A program made the position numbers and the translations under genes. Shown here piece by piece: positions 16,469 through 24,943 of a stretch of DNA of 64,000 nt. The stretch's first letter is position 1. The number at the start of each line of letters is the position of its first letter. The notes beneath the pieces were generated by a model that worked only from the letters and a program-made list of their open reading frames with translations, made no database searches and was not told the DNA's origin. Origin of the DNA: Gemmatimonas sp. (GTDB lineage: Bacteria > Gemmatimonadota > Gemmatimonadetes > Gemmatimonadales > Gemmatimonadaceae); the NCBI RefSeq assembly GCF_021298855.1, contig NZ_JAJTHI010000010.1:62001-126000 (forward strand), read 5' to 3'.

Positions 16469-18046
16469 TCAGGCGCGCGGCGACAGCCCGTCCACCAGAC
16501 TCGTCCGGTACGCCTTCCACGCCGGCACGAAGCCGATCAGCATGCCGCTGATCATCACCATCGCGAGATAGCGGTACTCGGTGTCACCGAGGGCGCGCAG
16601 GGCGAGGTGGATACCGAAGCGCTGTTCGATTGGCGTCTGCGTGGCCGCCAGCCCGCCGTACACCAGCGCCACGCCGATCACGCAGCCCAGGAACGCCAGC
16701 AGCGTACTCTCGAGCACGAGCAACGCGAGAATGGTGCGCGGCCCCGCGCCCACGGCGCGGAGAATGGCCATCTCGCGCCGACGGGCCTCGAGCGACGAGT
16801 AGAGCGCCACCAGCATACCGGTGATGCTGATGGCCACGGCGAACATCGCGATCACCCGCAGTCCCACTTCGGCACTGCCGATGTTCTGCCACAGTTCGCC
16901 CAGTGCCACGCCGGGGATGATGGCGGTGAGGGGCTCCACCAGGTCCGTGTTCATCTCGCGCTGCAGCATGAGCGCTTCGAAGCGATTCTTGGTCCCCACG
17001 AAGAAGGCCGTGATCTGGTCATCGCCGTGATCATGCTCCGCCTCATCGGCCTGATCGGCGGCGCTCCGGTCGGCGGACGACGGCGCAGGCGTCACGCGCA
17101 CCTTCGGTGCGGCGGGAGGCGGGGGGGGCTCGGCCCCGGGCATGGCCACCGGCGTCCCCGGCGGGGGTTCGGCGCCCGGCATGGCCAGGGGCGTCCCCGG
17201 GGGCGGTTCGGCACCCGGCATGACCAGGGGCGCACCGGGAGGCGGTTCGGCACCCGGCATGGCCATGGGCACGCCTGCCGGTGGTGCCTTCGGAATGCTC
17301 GCCGCGCGCTGCTTGTTGGCCTCGACGATCGCGCGATTCCGGTTCTCCGTTCCCGGCTCTCTCCCCCCTGCCGGCGGCACCGCGGCAGCCTCCGCCGGGG
17401 CTTCGCCCTCCTCGTGCATCGCCTCGATCCCTTCGAGCGTGACGTACACGGAGCGGTCGATGGGCGTGAAGGTGCGCGCCAGCACGCCCACGACGCGGAA
17501 GGGGTGTGCGTCGTGATTGCTGGTGCCGATGTCACGCAGACCGTGCGTCACGACGACCGGTGTCCCCACGGCGTACTGGAGCCGTGCGGCCACTTCACTG
17601 CCGATGACGACTTCCGTGTCGGCCTGCGCGGCGCGACCGGCGGCGAAGGTGATGCGCCCGTTGTTGCGGAACCGGTAGCGCGCGTAGAACTCGGTGCTGG
17701 TTCCCACGACGCGGAAGCCGCGATGGCTGTCGCCGAGGGCGTAGGGCACCACCCACTTGACGGCCGGGTGCTGCTGCCAGCGCTGCATCGTGCGCAGCTG
17801 CACGCTGCCGGCCGGGTTGCCGATGCCGAAGACCGTGCTGAGGAGTACCTGCAGCGAACCGCCGCGCGCGCCCACGATGAGATCGACGCCGCGAATGGTT
17901 CCGGCGAAGCTGTCCCGAACACCGGCGCGCACGGTTTCGATGCCCACCAGCAGCGTGACCGAGAGGGCAATGCTGGCCACGGTGAGCGCGGTGGTGAGCT
18001 TGCGGCTGCGCAACGAGGCCAGGGCCAGACGCAGAATGAGCATCAT
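16469..18046 (-). CDS. FtsX/LolC/MacB-type ABC permease with repeat-containing periplasmic insert
   Basis: The product is 525 aa with four predicted membrane spans: one near the N-terminus (~20-40) and three in the C-terminal FtsX domain (VIAMFAVAISITGMLVALY, LLVLESTLLAFLGCVIGVALVYGG, YLAMVMISGMLIGFVPAW). The ARRREMAILRAVGAG coupling motif is present. The large periplasmic domain contains a Gly/Pro/Met/Ala-rich insert built from four near-identical 13-residue units (MPGAEPPPGTPLA type), followed by an acidic/His patch (DEAEHDHGDD). The ATPase partner is the adjacent upstream gene, with a 4-nt overlap. Such pairs drive mechanotransmission or lipoprotein/metal-related export; the insert is unusual for the family. 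Confidence 0.88.
   Translation of the reverse strand: MMLILRLALASLRSRKLTTALTVASIALSVTLLVGIETVRAGVRDSFAGTIRGVDLIVGARGGSLQVLLSTVFGIGNPAGSVQLRTMQRWQQHPAVKWVVPYALGDSHRGFRVVGTSTEFYARYRFRNNGRITFAAGRAAQADTEVVIGSEVAARLQYAVGTPVVVTHGLRDIGTSNHDAHPFRVVGVLARTFTPIDRSVYVTLEGIEAMHEEGEAPAEAAAVPPAGGREPGTENRNRAIVEANKQRAASIPKAPPAGVPMAMPGAEPPPGAPLVMPGAEPPPGTPLAMPGAEPPPGTPVAMPGAEPPPPPAAPKVRVTPAPSSADRSAADQADEAEHDHGDDQITAFFVGTKNRFEALMLQREMNTDLVEPLTAIIPGVALGELWQNIGSAEVGLRVIAMFAVAISITGMLVALYSSLEARRREMAILRAVGAGPRTILALLVLESTLLAFLGCVIGVALVYGGLAATQTPIEQRFGIHLALRALGDTEYRYLAMVMISGMLIGFVPAWKAYRTSLVDGLSPRA
17116..17277. repeat. Four tandem 39-bp units inside the permease gene
   Basis: Equivalent CAT triplets at 17141, 17180, 17219 and 17258 are spaced exactly 39 bp apart, and the surrounding bases match closely. 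Each unit encodes 13 residues, so copy-number change would keep the frame. An eight-G tract at 17121-17128 (Pro run) lies at one end. Confidence 0.9.
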
Positions 18047-18798
18047 GGGCGCGGGTCCGCCGGTGGCGAGCGGAACGACGCCGTGGTGCGGCGCCCGTTC
18101 GTCGCCGCGGTATTGATCTCCCCCAGTTCCACGATGCGCGAGAAGAGCGGCATGAGCGTGTGGTCGTGGCTCACGAACACCAGGGTGGCCTGCGCCTTCT
18201 CGCAGGAGCGGAAGAGCAGCTCGAGGAACTGCTCGCGACGGTCGGTATCGAGCGCGCTGGTGGGCTCATCGGCGATCACCACCTCGGGGCTGCCGATGAG
18301 TGCGCGCGCGGCGGCGACCCGCTGCTGCTGCCCCACGCTCAGCTCGCCAATGGGCGTGTCGAGCAACCGGGCAATGTCGAGTTGCGAAGCCACGTCGCGC
18401 ACGGCCGCGTCGAGCGTCTGCGCCCCCAGGCGTGCGCGCCGCGCCGGCTCGAGACGAATGGGCAGCAGGATGTTCTCCCGCACCGACAGGTACGGGATGA
18501 GATTGAACATCTGAAAGACGTACCCGAGATGGCGGGCGCGGAAGGCATCGCGCTCGCCGTTGGACATGCGGCTGAAGTCCTGCCCCAGCACCTGAACCTG
18601 ACCGGCGGTCGCGCGCAACACGCCGGCAAGAAGGCCGAGCAGCGTGGTCTTGCCACTGCCGCTCGGCCCGTGCAGGAACACCGTTTCACCGCGCGCGATC
18701 GACAGATGATCGATCGCCAGCACATCCTGGCCCGCGCGATAGGCGAATCGGAGCTTCGACAGGTCGACGGCCCGCGCCGACGACGTCGGAGTGGTCAT
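18043..18798 (-). CDS. ABC transporter ATP-binding protein (LolD/MacB type)
   Basis: The product is 251 aa. Walker A is GPSGSGKTT (44-52), the Q-loop is VFQMFNLIPYLSVRENI, the signature is LSVGQQQRVAAARAL, Walker B is VVIADEPTSALD and the H-loop is VFVSHD. The QMFNLIPYL region is typical of LolD/MacB/FtsE-like ATPases. It overlaps the permease gene by 4 nt and follows the DUF3299 gene by 12 nt, so the three are one unit. The C-terminal tail (TNGRRTTASFRSPPADPRP) is probably disordered. Confidence 0.94.
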   Translation of the reverse strand: MTTPTSSARAVDLSKLRFAYRAGQDVLAIDHLSIARGETVFLHGPSGSGKTTLLGLLAGVLRATAGQVQVLGQDFSRMSNGERDAFRARHLGYVFQMFNLIPYLSVRENILLPIRLEPARRARLGAQTLDAAVRDVASQLDIARLLDTPIGELSVGQQQRVAAARALIGSPEVVIADEPTSALDTDRREQFLELLFRSCEKAQATLVFVSHDHTLMPLFSRIVELGEINTAATNGRRTTASFRSPPADPRP

Positions 18799-18810
18799 GC
18801 GGATGCGGGG

Positions 18811-19347
18811 CTACTTGGCGGAGTACGGCTCGACCTTCATCCCTTCCAGCGTGTAGCCGACGGTGCCGTACGGGCTCTCGACCGAGGCGATCTTGAGCGT
18901 GCCCGACATCCACACGGCGTCGAAGAGATTGAGCTTGACCGCCTTCTTGCCGCTCATCTCCACCATCACGATCTGGTTGGGCGGTGGCGGTGGCGTGTGC
19001 ACGCAGGCGCCGTAGTAGGGAACGAGCAGGAACTCGGCCCCCTCTTCCTGAAAATCGTCGAGAGGCACCACGAAGCCGGGGATGCGCACCTGCTTCCCCT
19101 CGAGCTTGCGGAGCGTATCGGTGGCCTTGCCGTTGGTGTAGTCGAGGCCGGCGAGAACGCGCCAGTCGATGTTGACCGGCTGCTGCGAGGCCCCGACGGG
19201 CGAGGGCGTGTCGCTGGGGCGCGCCGGCGTGGTGATGGCCACCCGCTTGGCGACCGGTGGTACGCCGGGGCGGGTAAAGGCCGATCCCACCACCACCAGG
19301 GCAGCCAGACCAGCCACGGAAAGCAACGAATGGGTGCGACGCGTCAT
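18811..19347 (-). CDS. DUF3299 family exported protein
   Basis: The product is 178 aa. A signal peptide or membrane anchor is at residues 7-25 ([17 protein letters not shown]), followed by a Pro/Thr-rich linker. The DUF3299 core is unmistakable: [15 protein letters not shown], then [20 protein letters not shown]. Family members sit beside LolCDE-like ABC transporters in many bacteria, some in zinc-responsive loci, but the biochemical role is not established. Here it heads the operon DUF3299 - ABC ATPase - permease - PLD protein. A TACATT (19377-19382) lies 29 nt upstream as a possible -10. It is divergent from ruvB. Confidence 0.88.
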   Translation of the reverse strand: MTRRTHSLLSVAGLAALVVVGSAFTRPGVPPVAKRVAITTPARPSDTPSPVGASQQPVNIDWRVLAGLDYTNGKATDTLRKLEGKQVRIPGFVVPLDDFQEEGAEFLLVPYYGACVHTPPPPPNQIVMVEMSGKKAVKLNLFDAVWMSGTLKIASVESPYGTVGYTLEGMKVEPYSAK

Positions 19348-19376
19348 GTCAGTCTCGGGGGCAAAACGGTTACCTC

Positions 19377-19382
19377 AATGTA
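19377..19382 (-). promoter_or_regulatory. Possible -10 element of the DUF3299-ABC operon
   Basis: TACATT on the minus strand, 29 nt before the ATG at 19347. No convincing -35 and no clear Shine-Dalgarno site in the leader. Confidence 0.35.
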
Positions 19383-19455
19383 CGCGAATGAGGGCGGAAT
19401 GTTGCCCGATCGGACGCCCTTGCCGACCCGCTGCCCTCGCCCCGTCCCCTTTCGG

Positions 19456-19468
19456 TATATTTGCGGCC
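19456..19468 (+). promoter_or_regulatory. Leaderless-type promoter of ruvB
   Basis: TATATT, then TGCGGCC, then the ATG at 19469. With its TG flank the element reads TATATTTG, a full match to the Bacteroidota-type TAnnTTTG. Confidence 0.65.
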
Positions 19469-20497
19469 ATGTCGCGCGCCGAAATCACCACGCCGGAAGC
19501 CCTGTCCGAAGAAGGGCTCGTCGAACTGTCGCTGCGGCCCCAACGGCTGGCGGAGTTCATCGGGCAGAAAAAGGTGAAGGAGAGCCTGGCCATCGCGATC
19601 GAGGCGGCCCGGGCGCGCCGGGAGCCGCTCGACCACATCCTGTTCTTCGGGCCACCGGGACTGGGCAAGACGACGCTCGCCGACCTGATGGCGCGCGAAC
19701 TGGGGGTGAACCTCACCACAACCTCAGGGCCGGCGCTCGAGAAGCCCAAGGATCTGGTGGGTCCGCTCACCAACCTGCGCGCGGGCGATGTGCTCTTCAT
19801 TGACGAGATTCACCGGCTGCGCCCCGTGATCGAGGAATTCCTCTATCCGGCCATGGAGGACAACAAGATCGATGTGCGGCTCTCCGACGGTCCGAACGCA
19901 CAGACGGTGCAGATCGACATCCAGAAGTTCACCCTCGTTGGCGCCACCACCCGCCTGGGGATGCTGACGGCACCCATGCGGGCGCGATTCGGCCTCGTGC
20001 ACCAGCTGGCGTTTTACCCGGTGGAGGAACTCGAGATCATCGTCCGCCGCACGGGTGAGGTGCTGCGCGTGGAGATGGACGCCGCCGGCGCCCACGAAAT
20101 CGCCAAGCGCTCGCGCGGCACGCCACGCGTGGCCAACCGCCTGCTGCGGCGGGTGCGCGACTATGCACAGGTTCGCGCCAACGGGCGCATCACCGTCGAG
20201 GTGGCGCAGGCAGCGCTGGCGCTGCTGGATGTCGATCACTTCGGGCTCGATGACATGGACACGCGGCTGCTGCGCGCCATCATCGAGAAGTTCGACGGCG
20301 GTCCCGTGGGACTGGGTACCATTGCCGCCGCCATTGGCGAAGATGCCGGCACGATCGAGGACGTGTACGAACCCTTCCTCGTGCAGCACGGCTTCCTGCA
20401 GCGCACCCCACGCGGACGCCTCGCCACGGCGCACGCCTATCGCCACCTGGGCTTCACGCCGCCAACCGGCGCGACGGAGCAGCACGGGCTGTTCTAG
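19469..20497 (+). CDS. ruvB: Holliday junction branch migration ATPase RuvB
   Basis: The product is 342 aa, the AAA+ motor that drives branch migration with RuvA. Walker A is GPPGLGKTT, Walker B is LFIDEIHR, sensor 1 lies in TLVGATTR, and the arginine-finger region is PMRARFG. The C-terminal winged helix includes [28 protein letters not shown] and [10 protein letters not shown]. Length is standard. It is separated from ruvC-ruvA and has its own -10 element 7 nt before the ATG, so RuvB expression is probably independent. It is divergent from the DUF3299 operon and followed by queA after 188 nt. Confidence 0.98.
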   Translation: MSRAEITTPEALSEEGLVELSLRPQRLAEFIGQKKVKESLAIAIEAARARREPLDHILFFGPPGLGKTTLADLMARELGVNLTTTSGPALEKPKDLVGPLTNLRAGDVLFIDEIHRLRPVIEEFLYPAMEDNKIDVRLSDGPNAQTVQIDIQKFTLVGATTRLGMLTAPMRARFGLVHQLAFYPVEELEIIVRRTGEVLRVEMDAAGAHEIAKRSRGTPRVANRLLRRVRDYAQVRANGRITVEVAQAALALLDVDHFGLDDMDTRLLRAIIEKFDGGPVGLGTIAAAIGEDAGTIEDVYEPFLVQHGFLQRTPRGRLATAHAYRHLGFTPPTGATEQHGLF

Positions 20498-20602
20498 CCG
20501 GCCCTGCGACTGAACATGACGCGTTGCTCACGCGTTGTTGCACCCCCGGTCCGGTCTGCGGTGGCAACCCATGCGGCATGCCCTGCGTTCAGCATCGTGA
20601 TC

Positions 20603-20662
20603 TGGGACCAGCCCGCACTCCTGCGGGACGAATGTCCAATCAACCGTTGCGCCCGGGACCAG
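20603..20662 (+). other. queA upstream region: small hairpin and short repeats
   Basis: The 188-nt gap between ruvB and queA holds a 6-bp hairpin (CCCGCA 20612-20617 with TGCGGG 20622-20627) and two copies of GGGACCAG (20603-20610 and 20655-20662). I see no -10 close to the ATG, no recognisable preQ1 riboswitch and no Shine-Dalgarno site. Confidence 0.4.
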
Positions 20663-20685
20663 TTTCGATTGTCTTTCGCTCCCTT

Positions 20686-21777
20686 ATGACCGTTTCGTCC
20701 GAACCTGCGGCCCCTGCGGAACCGGTGGCTCCCACCGGCGCGCGCACGTCCGACTACGACTACGAGCTTCCCGACACGCACATCGCGCAGCGGCCCGTCG
20801 AACCGCGCGACGCCAGTCGGCTCCTCGTGCTCGACCGTCGCGACGGGTCGCTGGCGCATCGCACCTTTCGCGACATCCTCGAGCTGATTCCGGACGGAGA
20901 CGCGCTGGTGCTGAACACCACCAAGGTGTTCCGGGCACGGCTGCTGGGGCATCGGGAAAGCGGCGGGCCGGCGGAAATCCTGTTGCTGCGCCCCGCCGAG
21001 GGCACGAGCGACGGCCTGCACTTCGAGGCGATGATCCACCCGGGCGGCAAGCTGCGCCCGGGCCGCACCGTGACGATCGCCGAAGGCTTCGCGGTGGAGA
21101 TCGTGGATACGACGCCGCGCCGCACGCGCATCGTGAAGCTGCACACCTCGGGCAACCCCATGGACGCGGTGGAAGCGCACGGTCACGTGCCGCTCCCGCC
21201 TTACATCGAGCGCGCCGACGAAGCGGGCGACGCGAGCCGCTACCAGACGGTCTATGCCCAGCAGGCGGGGTCGGTGGCTGCGCCCACGGCCGGCCTGCAC
21301 TTCACCGACGACGTGCTCACCCGGCTCGACGCCAAGGGCGTGGAGCGCGTGCATGTGCTGCTGCACGTGGGCGCCGGTACCTTCCGGCCGGTGAGCGATG
21401 ATGATCCCTCGCGGCATGTGATGCACGAGGAGTGGTGCCAGGTGAGCCGAGAGGCCGCGGACCGGCTCAACGCCGTGCGCGCTCGTGGCAACAAGATCTG
21501 GGTGGTCGGCACCACCGGGGTCCGCACGCTCGAAACGGCGACGGACGCGCACGGCATCGTGCAGCCGTTCCAGGGGAACACGGACATCTTCCTGCGGCCG
21601 CCGTACCAGTTCCGTGGTGTCGATCATCTCATCACGAACTTCCACCTGCCGAAGTCCACGCTCATCATGCTGGTGGCGGCCTTTGCCGGCTATGAGCGTA
21701 CCATGCACGCGTACCGGACCGCGGTGGCCGAGCAGTACCGCTTCTACTCGTACGGCGACGCGATGGCGATCGTGTGA
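20686..21777 (+). CDS. queA: S-adenosylmethionine:tRNA ribosyltransferase-isomerase QueA
   Basis: The product is 363 aa and converts preQ1 at tRNA position 34 to epoxyqueuosine. Conserved blocks are YELPDTHIAQRPVEPRDASRLL, LNTTKVFRARL, PPYI, YAQQAGSVAAPTAGLHFT, LLHVGAGTFRPV and NFHLPKSTLIMLVAAFAG. An extra ~20 residues at the N-terminus (Glu/Pro/Ala-rich, MTVSSEPAAPAEP) precede the family start, so initiation could also lie downstream. The frame continues upstream to 20524 without homology. tgt, the enzyme of the preceding pathway step, follows 29 nt later. Confidence 0.96.
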   Translation: MTVSSEPAAPAEPVAPTGARTSDYDYELPDTHIAQRPVEPRDASRLLVLDRRDGSLAHRTFRDILELIPDGDALVLNTTKVFRARLLGHRESGGPAEILLLRPAEGTSDGLHFEAMIHPGGKLRPGRTVTIAEGFAVEIVDTTPRRTRIVKLHTSGNPMDAVEAHGHVPLPPYIERADEAGDASRYQTVYAQQAGSVAAPTAGLHFTDDVLTRLDAKGVERVHVLLHVGAGTFRPVSDDDPSRHVMHEEWCQVSREAADRLNAVRARGNKIWVVGTTGVRTLETATDAHGIVQPFQGNTDIFLRPPYQFRGVDHLITNFHLPKSTLIMLVAAFAGYERTMHAYRTAVAEQYRFYSYGDAMAIV

Positions 21778-21794
21778 CCTGACGCCGGTTCCGC

Positions 21795-21806
21795 TACTTT
21801 TCCGCG
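21795..21806 (+). promoter_or_regulatory. Leaderless-type promoter of tgt
   Basis: TACTTT, then TCCGCG, then the GTG at 21807. It lies in the 29-nt gap after queA, so tgt probably has its own transcript start inside the queuosine cluster. Confidence 0.6.
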
Positions 21807-22964
21807 GTGACCAGCCCGTTTCAATTCCAGACGACCCACACCGACGGCGGCGCCCGCGCCGGCGTCTTCACCACGCCACATGGCGAGGTGGCCACGCCGC
21901 AGTTCATGCCGGTCGGCACCCTTGCCAGCGTGAAGGCGCTCGACCCGGAGGATCTGACGCGTCTCGGCGCCACCATGATCCTCGCCAACGCCTATCATCT
22001 CCGCCTGCGCCCCGGCGACGCGATGATCCGCACCATGGGCGGGCTGCACCGGTTCATGCAGTGGGATGGCCCCATCCTGACCGACAGCGGCGGCTTTCAG
22101 GTGTTCTCCCTCGAGGGGTTGCGCACGATCGCCGAGGAGGGGGTCGCGTTCCGCAGCCACCTCGACGGGTCTCTGCAGCAGTTCACCCCCGAGTCGGTCA
22201 TGCAGATCGAGCGCAACCTGGGCGCCGACGTCATCATGCAGTTCGACCATGTCGTGCCCGGGCAGTCGCCCCACGAGCTGGCGAAGGTGGCCATGGAGCG
22301 CAGCGTGCGCTGGCTCGAGCGCTGCCGGGTGGCCTTCGACCGACTGCAGGCAGACGACACGCTGGCCCCCACGCCGGTGCAGGCACTCTTCCCCATTGTG
22401 CAGGGGGGCATTCATGCGGACCTCCGCCGGGACTCGGCGCGGGCCATCATGAACTGTGGCGATTGGGTGGGGTATGGCGTGGGCGGGCTGTCGGTCGGGG
22501 AAGCCAAGCCCGACATGTACGCCATGCTCGATGTCGTGAACGGGGAGCTCCCCACACACCGGCCGCGCTACCTCATGGGGGTGGGATTCCCGGAAGATCT
22601 GGTGGAGGGCGTTGCCCGCGGCATTGACCTGTTCGACTGCGTCGCCCCCACGCGCATGGGCCGCACCGGGGCCTTCTTCACGGGCACCGGACGCAAGAAC
22701 ATCAAGAACGCCCAGTGGCGGCTCGACCCGGCCCCGCTCGAGGACGGGTGCACCTGTGCCGCCTGCACCCGCTTCTCCAAGGCGTACATCCGGCACCTGT
22801 TCGTGGCGGAGGAAATCCTCGGACTCCGCCTCCTGAGCCTCCACAATGTACATTTCCTCGTCGCGCTGATGCGCGATGCCCGCGCCGCCGTTCAGGCCGG
22901 CACGTTCGCAGGCTGGAGCCGTGACTGGCTCGCCCGTTACCACTCAAGCAAGACCATGTCATGA
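21807..22964 (+). CDS. tgt: Queuine/preQ1 tRNA-guanine transglycosylase
   Basis: The product is 385 aa (GTG start) and exchanges guanine 34 for preQ1 in Asp, Asn, His and Tyr tRNAs. The motifs are complete: TDSGGFQVFSL contains the catalytic/base-recognition Asp, QFDHVVPG, QGGIHADLR, GYGVGGLSVGE, and the zinc site CTCAACTRFSKAYIRH. In the pathway it acts just before QueA. It overlaps yajC by 4 nt (ATGA). The start is supported by the -10 element 6 nt upstream and by the family N-terminus (FQFQTTHTDGGARAG). Confidence 0.98.
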   Translation: MTSPFQFQTTHTDGGARAGVFTTPHGEVATPQFMPVGTLASVKALDPEDLTRLGATMILANAYHLRLRPGDAMIRTMGGLHRFMQWDGPILTDSGGFQVFSLEGLRTIAEEGVAFRSHLDGSLQQFTPESVMQIERNLGADVIMQFDHVVPGQSPHELAKVAMERSVRWLERCRVAFDRLQADDTLAPTPVQALFPIVQGGIHADLRRDSARAIMNCGDWVGYGVGGLSVGEAKPDMYAMLDVVNGELPTHRPRYLMGVGFPEDLVEGVARGIDLFDCVAPTRMGRTGAFFTGTGRKNIKNAQWRLDPAPLEDGCTCAACTRFSKAYIRHLFVAEEILGLRLLSLHNVHFLVALMRDARAAVQAGTFAGWSRDWLARYHSSKTMS

Positions 22965-23311
22965 ACGCTTCCGTCATTGCCAGCTTCGCCCTGCTGCAGG
23001 CCGCCCCCGGCGCCGCCGTGCCGCAGATGATTTTCATGTACGGCGCGATCTTCGCGATCTTCTACTTCGTGCTCATCCGGCCGCAGCAGAAGCAGCGCAA
23101 GCAGCACGAAGAGCGCGTGAAGACGCTCAAGAAGGGCGACGAAATCGTCACCGCCGGCGGCATCGTGGGCGAAGTGCTGCACATTGCCGCCCAGGGGAAA
23201 GACGGCACGGCCACCCTCGCCGATCGCATCACGATCAAGTCGGGGGAAAGCAAGCTGGTGGTCGAGCGCGGCCGCATCGCCGCCGTGGCCGGCAGCACGC
23301 CCGCGGCCTGA
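22961..23311 (+). CDS. yajC: Preprotein translocase subunit YajC
   Basis: The product is 116 aa, a single-span inner-membrane protein that associates with SecDF of the Sec translocase. The membrane segment is MIFMYGAIFAIFYFVLI, followed by the signature RPQQKQRKQHEERVKTLKKGDEIVTAGGIVGEV. It overlaps tgt by 4 nt, as the queA-tgt-yajC order often does. secD and secF do not follow here; def does. Confidence 0.95.
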   Translation: MNASVIASFALLQAAPGAAVPQMIFMYGAIFAIFYFVLIRPQQKQRKQHEERVKTLKKGDEIVTAGGIVGEVLHIAAQGKDGTATLADRITIKSGESKLVVERGRIAAVAGSTPAA

Positions 23312-23371
23312 GTCCGGCCTCGTCAGCGCGACCTCTCGCTCCTTCTTCCGCACTTCCCGCCCGACCGTCCC

Positions 23372-23932
23372 GTGTCCCTGCTCGATATTCACGTCCTTGG
23401 CTCCCCCATTCTCCGGCAGGAGACGCAGGTAGTCACGCAGATCACCCCGGCGCTGCGCCGCCTGGTCGACGACATGTTCGAGACCATGGAAGTGGCGAAG
23501 GGGGTGGGACTCGCGGCGCCGCAGGTCGGGCGCAGCGAGCGGCTGTGCGTGGTGGACGCCGACGAGACGCGACTCGTGGTCATCAACCCCGAAATCGTGC
23601 ACAAGGAAGGCGGCATGATCCGGGGTGAAGAAGGGTGCCTCTCCATGCCGGAGATCTACGCCGACGTGGAGCGCCACGCGCGGGTGACGGTGCGCGCACA
23701 GGATATCGACGGCGCCTGGTACGAAGTGGAACTCGCCTCGGGGTTGCTGGGGCGGTGCCTGCAGCATGAGATCGATCACCTGCACGGCCGCATGTTCACC
23801 GACCGCCTGAGCCTGCTCAAGAAGCGGGCGGCGCTCAAGGAGTGGGAGTACGAGAAGGCCAAGTATCCGAAGAACGTCCGCGTGCTTCCCGTCGGCGATC
23901 TGCCGCCGGAGAAGGATGGCGCGAGCGCGTAA
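23372..23932 (+). CDS. def: Peptide deformylase
   Basis: The product is 186 aa (GTG start) and removes the formyl group from nascent N-terminal methionine. All three motifs are intact: GVGLAAPQVG, EEGCLSMPE with the metal-ligand Cys, and QHEIDHLHG with the two metal-ligand His and the catalytic Glu. The C-terminal tail (EYEKAKYPKNVRVLPVGDLPPEKDG) is longer than in E. coli Def. It lies 60 nt after yajC and 15 nt before fmt, the enzyme that adds the formyl group. Confidence 0.97.
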   Translation: MSLLDIHVLGSPILRQETQVVTQITPALRRLVDDMFETMEVAKGVGLAAPQVGRSERLCVVDADETRLVVINPEIVHKEGGMIRGEEGCLSMPEIYADVERHARVTVRAQDIDGAWYEVELASGLLGRCLQHEIDHLHGRMFTDRLSLLKKRAALKEWEYEKAKYPKNVRVLPVGDLPPEKDGASA

Positions 23933-23947
23933 CGGACTCGGCGCCCC

Positions 23948-24943
23948 GTGAGAATTCTGTTCTGGGGCACGCCCGACTTCGCCGTGCCGCCGCTGCGCGC
24001 CCTGCTGGGCGAGGGGCACGATGTGGTGGGTGTCGTCACGCAGCCCGACAAGCCGCGGGGCCGCTCGCGCACCCAGCGCGATCCGTCACCGGTCAAGGTC
24101 GTCGCGCTCGAGGAATCGCTGCCGGTGCTGCAGCCGCTCAAGCCGCGCGGCGAGGAGTTCCTGCAGCAGCTGCGCGACCTGGCCCCCGATATCTCGGTGG
24201 TGGTGGCGTACGGCCACATTCTCCCCAAGGCCGTGATCGACCTGCCCCCGCACGGCACGCTCAACATTCACGCGTCGCTGCTGCCGACCTTGCGCGGCGC
24301 CGCCCCCATTCAGGCCAGCATTCTGCAGGGGATGGCCGAAACGGGGGTCACCATCATGCAGATGGTGCCGGCGCTCGACGCGGGGGACATGCTGCATGTC
24401 CTGCGCATTCCCATCGGGGCCGAGACCACCTACGGGGAGCTGCACGACCAGCTGGCGGAGATGGGCGCGCTGGCCATCGTGCAGGCGCTCACGCTCATCG
24501 AGGCGGGGGTCTCGCGCGCCGTGCCGCAGGACGACGCGCTCTCCACCTACGCCCCCAAGATCGAGCGGTCCATGGCGCGTCTCGACTTTTCCGCCGACGC
24601 CACCGTGGTGTCGCGGGTCGTGCGCGCCTTCGATCCGCGCCCCGGCGCGTTCGCGACGCTGCGCGGCGCGGAGGTGAAGTGCTTCGGCGCGCGGATTCAC
24701 GAGGACGGCACCGACGCGTCGCTCGACGAGCCGACCCGCGCCAGTCCACCAGGTACGGTGCGCAGCGTTGATGATGGCGGGCTGCTCGTGCGGTGCGGTC
24801 GCGGCGCCGTCCGCCTGATGGACGTGCAGCCCAGCGGCAAGCCGCGCATGACGGCCGCCGCCTGGGCCCGCGGACGGGGCGTGCAGGTGGGTGACGCTTT
24901 TGCCATGCCAAGCAGCGACCACGCGCGCGGCGCGGCGTCGTGA
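23948..24943 (+). CDS. fmt: Methionyl-tRNA formyltransferase
   Basis: The product is 331 aa (GTG start) and formylates initiator Met-tRNA. The catalytic trio is visible: Asn and His in LNIHASLLP and Asp in ALDAGDML. The N-terminal Rossmann-like start is ILFWGTPDFAVPPL, and the SLLPTLRGAAPIQ loop is present. The C-terminal OB-like domain extends from ~residue 205. It overlaps rsmB by 4 nt (GTGA). The def-fmt-rsmB order is widely conserved. Some genes in this window appear to be translated from leaderless mRNAs, which are thought to depend on formylated initiator tRNA with 70S ribosomes. Confidence 0.97.
   Translation: MRILFWGTPDFAVPPLRALLGEGHDVVGVVTQPDKPRGRSRTQRDPSPVKVVALEESLPVLQPLKPRGEEFLQQLRDLAPDISVVVAYGHILPKAVIDLPPHGTLNIHASLLPTLRGAAPIQASILQGMAETGVTIMQMVPALDAGDMLHVLRIPIGAETTYGELHDQLAEMGALAIVQALTLIEAGVSRAVPQDDALSTYAPKIERSMARLDFSADATVVSRVVRAFDPRPGAFATLRGAEVKCFGARIHEDGTDASLDEPTRASPPGTVRSVDDGGLLVRCGRGAVRLMDVQPSGKPRMTAAAWARGRGVQVGDAFAMPSSDHARGAAS

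Noticed and set aside
17121-17128. G8 run as a frameshift in the permease gene
   Set aside because: The reading frame is continuous through the run and the downstream FtsX domain is intact. It could be slippage-prone but is not broken here.
17116-17277. CRISPR-like or intergenic repeat array
   Set aside because: The units are contiguous, without spacers, and lie in frame inside a coding region.
20498-20685. preQ1 riboswitch before queA
   Set aside because: I found only a 6-bp hairpin and short repeats; the small preQ1 aptamer pattern with its A-rich tail is not present.
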